Below, in pieces: positions 38,901 to 46,938 of a stretch of 64,000 nt of DNA (position 1 is the stretch's first letter; every line of letters starts with the position of its first letter). The notes under the pieces were generated by a model. That model was not told the origin of the DNA. It did no database searches and saw only the letters and a program-made list of their open reading frames with translations. The position numbers and the translations under genes were made by a program. The DNA is from Nematocida ironsii (lineage: Eukaryota > Microsporidia), in assembly GCA_001642415.1 (NCBI GenBank), contig LTDK01000083.1, positions 26,828-90,827 on the forward strand, given 5' to 3'.

Positions 38901-40023
38901 TGATAAGGTGCAGCAGTGTGGCAGCATCTGTATTTACTCCCCTTTCTAGCCTCTGCACATTCTTGTCCAATTCTTTGTCGCTATTTAACTCTTTTTCTAT
39001 ATATACATGCATAATGTTTCTAGCATGATTTGATAGAGAGCTTATGTGGTTTACGCCATTTGCTGCTAGATACTTAAAAAGGTGTGCATTCTGTGCTTTT
39101 TTAAAGCGAATCTTTTCCTCTATTTCAGACTGCTTGCACCCTGTACCGCCTTTTCCTTTTTTGGTATTGCCTTTGTTCTGCGCGCATTTACACGGGGTGC
39201 TCTGAAAGGCTTCTTCCATAAGCCACTCCAGCTCCCAGACAAGATTTTTTATTTCAAGCAGCCTGTATGTCTGCGTGGCTTTAAGCATGCTGTGGTGGTT
39301 AACCACACCAGAAGTAGAGATGGGCAATTCAATGTCTTTCATATGTCTATTCATGCTAATTTTTTCCTTTTCTATAAGAGCCAAAAACCCGTCTGCATCT
39401 CCGTATCCAACCGATGCCTTCTTTACAAAGTCTCTTAGTCTGGAAGGAAGCATCTTTATTTTTAACTGCATGCTGGTGCATCCGCTCTCCACCAGGCCAT
39501 CTGCCACTATTCGCGAGAGCAAAGAGTGCATGGGGCCTGAGGTTATGAAAGCTCTGGCCACTGTGTTGTGCTCAGGCAACTCTTCTACCTGTGAGCAGCT
39601 GCTAGACACCGGGTATTTTTTGGGATGTTCTTGGTGCACTCCCTGTGCATCAAACGGATCAACAGAGCTGAGCAGCAAAGACAAAGGCTTGTCCAGCTCA
39701 AAGCTCATTTTTCCTTTTGTGCCAAACATAAAGTATGGAAACATTTCTTTATGGGTGTGTTCACTCTCTCTTTTCTCTCTGGTCTTAATATCACTATCTG
39801 CAATTATTTCTCGCATCCTTAGCACAGAAGGTATGATTCTGTTTGTTTCTTCTGCCACTGGCGTATTTCCAGCAGAATATGGAATGTCTGTACTTGCTAT
39901 AGGCATGTCAGCTCGGTGTAGAATTTGTGCATTGTTTGGATCAGTGTTTATATTGTTCATAGACAGCCCGCTTGCCACAGAAAGCGCAAGCACACTTCTT
40001 GATAATATCTGGTCAATCTTCAT
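35923..40023 (-). CDS. Very long secreted coiled-coil protein, candidate polar tube protein 3
   Basis: 1,366 residues from ATG 40023-40021. Residues 1-20 (KIDQILSRSVLALSVASGLS) look like a signal peptide. Residues 90-480 are mixed and mostly helical, with a CKCAQNKGNTKKGKGGTGC cluster near 280. Residues ~640-1,030 are a Lys/Glu-rich coiled coil (EMKKTSEKNSAMEKRITELE; KKQIEQQKEQEKASKKAIGD). Residues 1,090-1,310 are acidic and Thr/Ile/Pro/Ser-rich with repeats of SSPFIPTTSEIPT. The end is strongly basic (KRPRTKIKIGPRLHKNN). Length, signal, highly charged core and basic end fit PTP3, the large non-repetitive polar tube component that all microsporidia appear to carry, but PTP3 sequence cannot be matched by eye. 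Other secreted coiled-coil proteins remain possible. Confidence 0.6.
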   Translation of the reverse strand: MKIDQILSRSVLALSVASGLSMNNINTDPNNAQILHRADMPIASTDIPYSAGNTPVAEETNRIIPSVLRMREIIADSDIKTREKRESEHTHKEMFPYFMFGTKGKMSFELDKPLSLLLSSVDPFDAQGVHQEHPKKYPVSSSCSQVEELPEHNTVARAFITSGPMHSLLSRIVADGLVESGCTSMQLKIKMLPSRLRDFVKKASVGYGDADGFLALIEKEKISMNRHMKDIELPISTSGVVNHHSMLKATQTYRLLEIKNLVWELEWLMEEAFQSTPCKCAQNKGNTKKGKGGTGCKQSEIEEKIRFKKAQNAHLFKYLAANGVNHISSLSNHARNIMHVYIEKELNSDKELDKNVQRLERGVNTDAATLLHLISKLSPETATLEQLAAIKKVLVDSAQKYYSIADTLNGLFNREKAFLENLLAKHKKGKTNSERQALKSEYEKAAKAVLNKGLHALSIEVQFMQNVKKDIMWFIGLLESGGIKRYKSLERARNKCLFTNYLNNEIANQARKYNTSELDTITEKPTISILDSPGKGNSTINKSTDSESAQNKPRPYVYNESHNLLRDFDNNIIRAINSMPAEKKIETIEWLKKGLAASELQISLNSTAGPESLLHPESSLLFQPSAQKRISEKIKEAAEEMKKTSEKNSAMEKRITELEKEATIQDTVLSKISKDTADLMSSTLEMENTASALDKDIAAFDKTVQSLKKQIEQQKEQEKASKKAIGDLKKKNEQEWSSINTLLGTDETTAKGKNKKGSKKTELNSADIKKSTQEIKRLLKGMEDKAAALKKQRSTSEKHTDEVLSKIKNHPKIDGAIKKMCRVEISMKVDSKKGKNSSSKSNKQPLAHTVTTAICDAAKKANSPHEKALCSLSVKDICAEDSKEKSKLQKSLEMCEKQPSLKSDIQKQKDTIQQQIKDIEGLSDDIKFTAQLLNNTEEAILLTKESKERESASFLETVAHLEEALNRPLQAAISILQDANQHIPLAEDESFVLSETGSDSIDSSIRSLDKAINSLRSLNTYMYQRSDGLMDELQECQMSLSEATEEPTTEEQERIQPTEITSTIKTENVSILETISEEALTTTVASNDNISENSLPSIPEEPTTTEELISTTETIIPTVPAINESITITEKTADETPTTSIPFIGTEEIIPTLPTIDESINTAEESLSEESTITEEKLSTIPTEANPAILETSYNTTDENPPTQYYDINDLNDMFKITMSEEFTPEEQIKPLFICEETETDPIPSPEISSSPFIPTTSEIPTIPEIVSSPFIPTTSEIPTTSEIPTTVETPTTSEIPAISASPVLPTVPSADTVPLATGTILSSDIEKNKTTENKTKRPRTKIKIGPRLHKNNTYVNRSLQIENIL
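36110..36290 (-). repeat. In-frame tandem repeat encoding Pro/Thr/Ser-rich units
   Basis: Within the coding sequence, near residues 1,245-1,305 of the long coiled-coil protein. DNA units of about 36-45 bp (GGTATTTCAGATGTAGTGGG and neighbours on the plus strand) encode variants of SSPFIPTTSEIPT and TSEIPT. Confidence 0.8.
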
Positions 40024-40203
40024 AAATATTTTTATTTTGTTGTATATTTAGTACTTACTCCCATCTTGCATCAATCGGCTTAAAAAAATCAGGCTTGACA
40101 TCATATAGCAATAGTAATAAAAAATATATAGTCCAAAATAACACTGTAATAAAAACAAAATAATTGGATAAATACCCAAAAATTACATTTAAACTATAGA
40201 ACT

Positions 40204-40224
40204 ATAACCCGAAATAACCCGAAA
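40204..40224. promoter_or_regulatory. Tandem pair of ATAACCCGAAA motifs
   Basis: ATAACCCGAAATAACCCGAAA, two abutting copies, about 180 bp upstream of the PTP3-like start at 40023. Confidence 0.45.
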
Positions 40225-40316
40225 GCATAATATACCTACTCCATGAATAGATCTAACCTGCAAACTATCTTATGGCTTCTGTTGTACTTGATTCTATTTT
40301 TCATATTCGAGTTATG

Positions 40317-40328
40317 TTCGGGTTATTT
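40317..40328. promoter_or_regulatory. TTCGGGTTATTT motif upstream of a membrane-protein gene
   Basis: About 90 bp upstream of ATG 40417, in the opposite orientation to the pair at 40204-40224. Confidence 0.4.
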
Positions 40329-40416
40329 CTAGCTATTTAGAGCATTTTGATTCTAAGCTAGTTAATTGACTGTACTGTATTTAAATTCTGTTTTTAAAAA
40401 CAGCGAAAATATAAAA

Positions 40417-41352
40417 ATGCAGCAAAAAACTAGTGTAATAGATTTTAATTCTAAAATAAACATGCATACACAAGAAGGCCTAGATACACATGATAATATA
40501 CACAGTCCGAAATACAGAAAGAAAACAACTGATCTAGATAAGAATAAGAGCACAGATGACCGAAGTAGCTGTGGGAGCAGTTTTAATAATCTAGACAGTG
40601 TTATAACCATAGACAATCCAGCCACTGTTGAAGTTCAAGGCCACAAAGAGGATGGAGATGAGTGTGCGAGCAGTGCATGCAAGCAGTTGTTTAGTACACT
40701 AGATACAGAGGAAAAAACAGGCAAACTTGCTTGCTTTGTAGAGAAGGCTAAGTATTTCTACAAGCACATTGTTCTTCCAACAGACTTTATCTTCTCTCTT
40801 ATATACTGTCTCTTTATGACCATTACACTGACGAGGTTTATAACAGGGTACGATGGTATTTCAGTCATTTATCTGTTCATGCCCAGATATATTAACTATG
40901 CAGTGGTCTGTACAGTGTCTGCTGGTATTGCATTATATGTGTACAGTCTCTTCCAATACAGTACTCATATGGGAATAAATAGCAAGCAGGCACAGCACAA
41001 CTATAAAAAAAGAATTGAGGTATATTTCTATATCTTTTTAGTGCTTTTATCACTTTATGTCACGGCAAGTATATTTTTGTCTACTTTTATTTGCGTGCAT
41101 ATCTTCTCTGCTGCCTTTATTATACTAAAGTTCTTTTTTCTTTTACTGGGAGTAGGAGACTACTGGTTCGCGCCATACTCACAGCAACCAAGAATACCTT
41201 TTTTCAATCCCTTTACAACTATGCGGGGCATACTCTATTTTGTTGTGTATTATGCATACAATATTATTCTGTGTATTGTGAGTGGGCTGATCCTATGTAA
41301 AGTGGAAACAATAATTGGTGATAATAGCTTCTGTCTTTGCTATTGCATATAG
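40417..41352 (+). CDS. Multi-pass membrane protein, possible paralogue of 33036-33899
   Basis: 311 residues from ATG 40417 (a TTG upstream is in frame). Residues 1-110 are polar and soluble (MQQKTSVIDFNSKINMH...; DDRSSCGSSFNNLD). About five hydrophobic segments follow, including PTDFIFSLIYCLFMTITL, YAVVCTVSAGIALYVYSLF, VYFYIFLVLLSLYVTASIFL, VHIFSAAFIILKFFFLLLGV and ILYFVVYYAYNIILCIVSGL. KYFYKHIVLPTDFIFSLIY resembles the equivalent point in the 33,036-33,899 product. The C-terminus is short and Cys-containing (FCLCYCI), perhaps palmitoylated. Function unknown. Confidence 0.6.
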   Translation: MQQKTSVIDFNSKINMHTQEGLDTHDNIHSPKYRKKTTDLDKNKSTDDRSSCGSSFNNLDSVITIDNPATVEVQGHKEDGDECASSACKQLFSTLDTEEKTGKLACFVEKAKYFYKHIVLPTDFIFSLIYCLFMTITLTRFITGYDGISVIYLFMPRYINYAVVCTVSAGIALYVYSLFQYSTHMGINSKQAQHNYKKRIEVYFYIFLVLLSLYVTASIFLSTFICVHIFSAAFIILKFFFLLLGVGDYWFAPYSQQPRIPFFNPFTTMRGILYFVVYYAYNIILCIVSGLILCKVETIIGDNSFCLCYCI

Positions 41353-41507
41353 CTCATAATTCAATCAATTATTATAGAATGCCAGAGTGTATAAAAATCA
41401 GAATTAATACGCACTGGTATGTATTAGACTATATTTATATTAGACTATAGTTAAGGTATGTTAAAGTGCATTTGTAGCATATTCAGTCTGCAGTTTGCTC
41501 TCTGTTT

Positions 41508-41522
41508 ATTTCGGGTTATATA
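41508..41522. promoter_or_regulatory. ATTTCGGGTTATATA motif upstream of the gene at 41626
   Basis: One of the best-matching copies of the dispersed motif, about 104 bp upstream of the start codon. Confidence 0.42.
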
Positions 41523-41625
41523 TCTGAATTTATATACTACTGTACTGAACCATATTTGTTTTTATATTTACTGCATATGGGAAATACAGGTATACTAGTT
41601 TATATACCAATAAAGCAGAAATGGT

Positions 41626-43305
41626 ATGGAGGGATACTCTAGAGAAGAGGTTGATCGCTTGTTAAGAGTAGAACTGGACAAGGTTGTGACAACAAAGATA
41701 TACAAGCTGGAAGGCGACGAAAGGGTATATGTAATGCAGCAGAGGCTATTTGAGATCCTAGACAGTGCAAAGAACACGACTGAGGAGGTTGACATAGCTG
41801 TGCGGCAGTGCGTGGTGTACTTTATAAGATCACTCAGCAAAAAAAAGATTCTTGAGATGAAGATACCAGAGGGCCAGAAAAGCTCTTTAGTGTGGGTACT
41901 TAATAATGCATATCCAATGGACAGCACACGGAAAAGCTACAGTATGTTTTTGCCGCTGGTGAAGATGTACAAAAACCGGGTAGAGAGTGACAGCATGGGA
42001 AGGTGTGTGAAGGACATGATACCAGACGAGTTTGCAGACCTAGTGTTGGATGAGCTTATATTTTGGGCTGACGTGCACAGCTATGCGCAGAGCCTTCCAC
42101 CGGTTGAAAGGATTGTTGAGCTGAAAGAGGACATTTCATGCACAAAGCTGCTAGAGGTTGCACTGGACACAGTGAAAGTGTATGAGTACAAGTTGGCCCA
42201 GATACAGCGGCTTGTTCCCATGCTGATACCACGGTGCAAGAAAATATCATTCCACCACATACACGAGGACTCCGCAGATACTATTGCTACAAAGATAGAG
42301 AAAAGCAGTCTTCCTCTGAGCCAGATGATAGATCGGTCTATCAAAAGAGTGCTTGAGAACCTGAAGAATCCAGAGTGGGACCCATACGCATGCAAGGATG
42401 TAAAGTTTTTGAAGGGTATCCTTGATAGATGGAATGGGCCAAGCAAGGCATGCTACAACCTGCCGCTTGAGTACTACAGAGAGATTCTGACTGCGTATGC
42501 GGCGAGGGACGAGCACATGATATACAGCAAGCTATCCGAGTACAGCAGCTATATCAGAACTGTGCGGTATGTAAGCATGCCGCTTTCTAAATGCGTGTCA
42601 AAGAAAACTGCATATATGGATGGGGACCTACATGGAAGAGACTTGTTCCTGCAGGCAGACATGCACATGCCGATTGACATGGATCCTATCCCGCTAGAAC
42701 TTATTCCGCGGGCATCCACAGCTAAATACCTCACAAAGACCCAGCTAGTGTTTAATCTGATCACTTCTACAGTTCTTGAGCTGTCTTGCGTGTTCTTTTT
42801 GTTTGCCTCGTCTGCAATGCTACTGGATGTTTCTGGAGACACGTCAGTGAACTTCCATGGGTTTACTGCGTGGGGGTGGAAAGACACTCTGGCGTTCCTT
42901 GGATGGCGAGGACTGTGTCTGGGAATATACGTAATGTGTTTATATGTAGCACACAAGCAAATTGACCGGTGGTTTGGGCTGCTGAGCATGAATTCCATAG
43001 AGAGAATAAAGCTATTCTTCTTAGTTGGTGTGGTTATTGCATCCACGGCTGCAGGGTATGCAGTTGCTGTGTTCGCGCCTGGTATTATGACAAATCCTTC
43101 GAGCATTATTGTTCTGTACACAATGGGTGCGGTGCTCAAAATATCTAACTTAATTGACATAATAGTGCGTCGAACAACCTACAAAACACGCGAAGTGATC
43201 TCAAGCACTTGGCCAACCACAGTGGCTTCTATACTGATATTCCTGGCCATTTTCTTCATTATGCATATTAAAAGCATAACACAGGCAATGCCATCAGCAG
43301 TTTAG
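41626..43305 (+). CDS. Membrane protein with large helical N-terminal domain and four or five C-terminal membrane segments
   Basis: 559 residues. The first ~370 are soluble and mainly helical, with no signal peptide (MEGYSREEVDRLL...; WNGPSKACYNLPLEYYREIL). Hydrophobic segments follow at about 378-402 (NLITSTVLELSCVFFLF), 430-446 (GLCLGIYVMCLYVA), 467-489 (LFFLVGVVIASTAAGYAV), 494-513 and 532-549 (VASILIFLAIFFIM). GC-richer, more even codon use than its secreted neighbours suggests an older, better-conserved gene. Not recognised. The convergent neighbour at 43891-45339 has comparable architecture and a faintly similar helical segment. Confidence 0.62.
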   Translation: MEGYSREEVDRLLRVELDKVVTTKIYKLEGDERVYVMQQRLFEILDSAKNTTEEVDIAVRQCVVYFIRSLSKKKILEMKIPEGQKSSLVWVLNNAYPMDSTRKSYSMFLPLVKMYKNRVESDSMGRCVKDMIPDEFADLVLDELIFWADVHSYAQSLPPVERIVELKEDISCTKLLEVALDTVKVYEYKLAQIQRLVPMLIPRCKKISFHHIHEDSADTIATKIEKSSLPLSQMIDRSIKRVLENLKNPEWDPYACKDVKFLKGILDRWNGPSKACYNLPLEYYREILTAYAARDEHMIYSKLSEYSSYIRTVRYVSMPLSKCVSKKTAYMDGDLHGRDLFLQADMHMPIDMDPIPLELIPRASTAKYLTKTQLVFNLITSTVLELSCVFFLFASSAMLLDVSGDTSVNFHGFTAWGWKDTLAFLGWRGLCLGIYVMCLYVAHKQIDRWFGLLSMNSIERIKLFFLVGVVIASTAAGYAVAVFAPGIMTNPSSIIVLYTMGAVLKISNLIDIIVRRTTYKTREVISSTWPTTVASILIFLAIFFIMHIKSITQAMPSAV

Positions 43306-43890
43306 TGATCGTAGGCACAGTATACATGCAGATAAGGCAGCTGATGTCGGTTATAAACCACACAGACCTTCTGCACATGCACTTCAGGTTATTACTCAAT
43401 AAACTTTTGTTTTTTTGTTTCTGAAGTATTCTGGCTGTTTATGTATTTGTTCTTTATTAGACAGAAGAAGAAAAATGTGAGCATATACAAGCCAGGCTAG
43501 ATATAGTTTAATATCGCCCGAAAGTAACTGAAATTAAATAGAGCCGAATGAAAAGTGAACATAGAAGATAATAGATGGCATTTAATGTGTTTTCAAAAAC
43601 ATACTACAAAGGTGTATAAGAGATAGAAGGTTTTTATAGTTGGTGTCTTAATACCATATTTAATATTTATTATCACATTGTCATATATAGTGGCCTGCCG
43701 TGTGAATTTCATGTAAATAGCAAAAAGATAGCAGGTTAAATCTACCTGCCTATACAATTTCACTCTTTTCTTCTTTTGTGAAAGTATTTATTTACTATAA
43801 TAGCCCGAAAGTACACCATAGATATAACTAATTTAAAAAGTGCATTTTGTGTTATATCAGGCTACTTCATTTAAGACAGCTGTGCATTAT
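43306..43890. other. Spacer between convergent membrane-protein genes
   Basis: About 585 bp. AATAAA at 43398-43403 may serve the upstream gene. Two half-motifs (CGCCCGAAAGTAACTG near 43515, TAGCCCGAAAGTAC near 43801) and a small perfect hairpin (GCAGGT...ACCTGC, near 43732-43750) are present. Confidence 0.4.
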
Positions 43891-45339
43891 CTAAAAGATG
43901 TGTCGTACAACTATCTCTCCCATGCACTGGGATTTGTGGTTGTGCCTGAACAGTAGAAATAATATGAGTGCAATCAGGTGTAGAAATACTCCTGCCCAGA
44001 GTGGATTCTTTCCTTCCATCAGATCTGGAAAAACCGACATTTTGCCGTGGAAGTATCCATCCCCGCGCCCCGTTGCCAACTCTGCCCACAGCGGCACAGA
44101 GCGTATGTACCACGACAGGCCAGTACTAAAGCCAGCAGAGAATAAACACGGACAAATGCACTCACCATCCACCAGAGTATAGTACCATAGAGTGCGTTTG
44201 ACCTTTACTACAGGAATGTGGTCTGGATTAGTAAAGTGCATGGTGCACCCCTTTTGCTTTGGCCCCCAGGTAAGGCTAGTAAATGGGCTGGGGGCTGTCT
44301 TGTCTGCCCCTACATACGTGGCCAGTATTCCTAAATATTCCTTGGAGAGGGCATCTGGTTCTTCCTTCTCCTCAACGGCACGCAGCAGCCACCGCTGTGT
44401 TATCATATAATACCTCCCACGGGGCTCTTTCAGCACCTTTGCACATAGTGCCTGTACATTCTTCCTATACGCATCTATTGCGCTTTTTAAGTTGTGATAT
44501 GAGCACAGTGTGGTTTCTCTGAACGTGTACCACAGCTTTTCGTTGAACAGGTCCTGATACAGCCATACGATGTCGGTCAGCATTGGAAGACTTGTCCACT
44601 TCCCCACAATCCACTTCAGCTGGAAGGCACTACGAGCATGCACAAAGGACATCTCAGTACCCAGCGGTGTGCGGATTGCATCTATGCACTGCTTCCGAAG
44701 GTCCAGAAGAAATTCATTTGCACTCGAGAAGGACGCTGGGAAGTGCCTCAGCTCTGAATCAGGTATTTCTGGCACGGATATCTCCCGCCCATCGCAGGAA
44801 AACCTTGCCTGCACTTCATCAAGCAGTCTTATCCAGTACTTTTTCTCCCGCACCAGAATCCTGCACAGCTTCAGAATACACATCTGGCGAAGAATGTCCA
44901 GCTGCGTGCACAGCGCACTCTCCTGCTTGTCCCGTATGGAAATGTATACATTTGTCCACCGAGTCAGCTTCTTCTCTATAACCCGAAAGAAGTACTCCTT
45001 CAGCTGCTCTAGCTGCTTTTTCTTTTTTAGGAACGCAAGCAGGCTGTGACTCTCATGGATTTTAAAAAGGATGCACGGAAGAGTATTGTTTATCGCATAC
45101 TTCTGTGCGAGGTAGCAGTCATAATCGTGCATCTGCGGTACAAAAAGGCCTTCATGCAGCCAGTAGTGATTTGCAAATAAAAAGGCGGCATCCTGAACTG
45201 TGTCCTGCCGCGGGTCTGGGCCCAGCAGAATTGTGCAGACGCGCTCCATCAGGTGCCTCTCCTCTTCATTCATTTCAGTCAGTGGCTTGAGGCGAGAGAC
45301 TGTTTCATGGCTGTGCACTGTTTTCTCTACGCAGCACAT
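43891..45339 (-). CDS. Membrane protein with helical N-terminal domain, unknown function
   Basis: 482 residues. No signal peptide. Residues ~20-310 are helical and rich in Leu, Trp, Cys and Arg (EERHLMERVCTILLGPDP; LCRILVREKKYWIRLLDE; LKWIVGKWTSLPMLTDIVWL). A hydrophobic stretch is near 405-420 (CPCLFSAGFSTGLSWYI) and a strong transmembrane helix near 450-470 (LWAGVFLHLIALILFLLF), followed by a basic tail. Base composition is richer in GC than nearby genes. The segment LKWIVGKWTS...WLYQDLF resembles FLKGILDRWNG...EYYREIL in the convergent 41626 gene, so the two may be distant paralogues. Function unknown. A double motif copy lies 149 bp upstream. Confidence 0.6.
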   Translation of the reverse strand: MCCVEKTVHSHETVSRLKPLTEMNEEERHLMERVCTILLGPDPRQDTVQDAAFLFANHYWLHEGLFVPQMHDYDCYLAQKYAINNTLPCILFKIHESHSLLAFLKKKKQLEQLKEYFFRVIEKKLTRWTNVYISIRDKQESALCTQLDILRQMCILKLCRILVREKKYWIRLLDEVQARFSCDGREISVPEIPDSELRHFPASFSSANEFLLDLRKQCIDAIRTPLGTEMSFVHARSAFQLKWIVGKWTSLPMLTDIVWLYQDLFNEKLWYTFRETTLCSYHNLKSAIDAYRKNVQALCAKVLKEPRGRYYMITQRWLLRAVEEKEEPDALSKEYLGILATYVGADKTAPSPFTSLTWGPKQKGCTMHFTNPDHIPVVKVKRTLWYYTLVDGECICPCLFSAGFSTGLSWYIRSVPLWAELATGRGDGYFHGKMSVFPDLMEGKNPLWAGVFLHLIALILFLLFRHNHKSQCMGEIVVRHIF

Positions 45340-45487
45340 TGAAGACTAAAATTTTCATGTCTTTAGGCTTCTCTGCTGTGAAAGCACAGTATACAAGCAC
45401 TGACATAGCAGAGGATCCTCTGTGTGCATAAATAGATCGTATATATACTGTTCTATACACTTGAAATTGTACTCTGGATTGCTGTAT

Positions 45488-45508
45488 ATAACCCGAATAA
45501 CCCGAAAT
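45488..45508. promoter_or_regulatory. Tandem pair of ATAACCCGAA motifs
   Basis: ATAACCCGAATAACCCGAAAT, about 149 bp upstream of the minus-strand start at 45339. Confidence 0.45.
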
Positions 45509-46844
45509 AATATTTGATATATTTGTTTCTATACTCTCATATAGAATGCATAAAAGTATTTTAAAGACAGTATGTGGCTAGTGTGATTTTGATACAATAT
45601 CACCCACCTGGTATATTGCAATACATATTTGCTGTCTGCACTATTTTATTACTAAGACAGGAGCTCTTTGAGATATATCCTATTGATAAGTTTGTTTTAG
45701 AGGTATTTGATATTTTATTTTTCTTAGTTCTTTATTATTCTAGTATATGAATATTTATGTTAATTTTAGTTTCTGTATGTTTATTGTCTGCCAGTAAGAA
45801 AATAAATAAAAGCCCAGAAGAAATATAAATCATCATTTTCTTGTCTAAATTGAATTTGATGACCCCCATCGCAGCCTACTAAATTACAGCATATCACGTT
45901 AAATCTTTATAACTCGAAATAACCCAAGGTGTGCTGTTGCATACTATAATGTTCTAGTGTATGGCTTATTTCGGACTATTTCAGAGTATTTCAGTTTGTT
46001 TTATTGAATTATCTCAGGGTATATTTTCATACTATTTCATAATATATTTAGTATTCAAATAATATTCTGGTTATTTACTGCTGTAGAAATAGATGTTCTG
46101 TTCACTATATCATATACTAAAGTATCTTTGTAGCAAATATGCCTAGATCGTGCTTGAATTCCCAATATGTGTGTGTTACCAGTACTGTATGTATAAACAG
46201 ACTATACATTTTTGGTTCACATCTATATTATGTGCTTTAGATTATGCGGATTGTTCATTATATTATAAATTGTTCTCTTCTGCCTCTTATCCCTTTTCTT
46301 GGTTTGTACTGTTCTTGGCTTGTGTATTTGTGTTTGTCTGCTTAATGCCTCTGGTTTTGCATAATAATTTTCAAATGGATTAAAATTAAACTTGTTTATT
46401 CTTTACTCCTTACACAGTAATTTATTTTTAAAGTGTTTATATACTCCTGCAGAGAAGTGAACACTTTGGCTATAAAATAAAAATATAGTACAAAATTATA
46501 AAGCTATTATATACACAATAGAACAGCCAAAACTACAAAGAATTAGTATACAGGCCGCATACAGGCAGAGCATAGACTACAAGAGCAGTACTATTCCTTT
46601 ATAAAAGAAATGTAAGTTATTTTTAAAATACTTTAACAAATACTATTCACATTCTTTATACCAGTACTATATATAAATATATAGAGTGCATTAAGAGTAC
46701 TATACAGATTTAGTCTTATGTTCTTCTATTCTTCAGAATCCTTCTATTCTTTGCTGGGAATGTAGTGTAAGTGCCACTTAAACAAAGCATTATCTGCTCT
46801 ATGCACAAATATATGCACTGCTATGGATTCTTGTTGATTCTTTA

Positions 46845-46867
46845 ATTTCGGGTTATTCGGGTTATAT
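46845..46867. promoter_or_regulatory. Tandem pair of TTTCGGGTTAT motifs upstream of family member 1
   Basis: Two head-to-tail copies (ATTTCGGGTTAT then TCGGGTTATAT), ending about 72 bp upstream of the start codon at 46939. Confidence 0.45.
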
Positions 46868-46938
46868 TCTGAGTATTCTAAATATTTCCTATTACAGCAT
46901 AAATTAAAAACATAAATATTTTTATTTTTATTAGAATT

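Larger units (their letters stand above)
40024..40416. other. Divergent spacer with two motif clusters
   Basis: About 390 bp between two oppositely oriented genes. It contains a tandem motif pair at 40204-40224 and a reversed copy at 40317-40328, about 180 bp and 90 bp from the minus- and plus-strand starts. Confidence 0.5.
45340..46938. other. 1.6-kb AT-rich spacer before the secreted gene family
   Basis: The longest gene-poor stretch. It contains tandem motif pairs at both ends (45488-45508, 46845-46867) and degenerate copies between (45910-45925, and TTTCGGACTATTTC near 45968). A plus-strand frame at 46150-46383 has a hydrophobic end but no family features, so it is not called. Confidence 0.45.

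Noticed and set aside
39275..40051. 258-residue plus-strand frame
   Set aside because: Antisense of the N-terminal part of the PTP3-like gene.
46150..46383. Plus-strand frame with hydrophobic C-terminus in the 1.6-kb spacer
   Set aside because: Opens with GTG; the first ATG (46189) gives only 64 residues of Phe/Leu/Cys-rich sequence typical of AT-rich noise.
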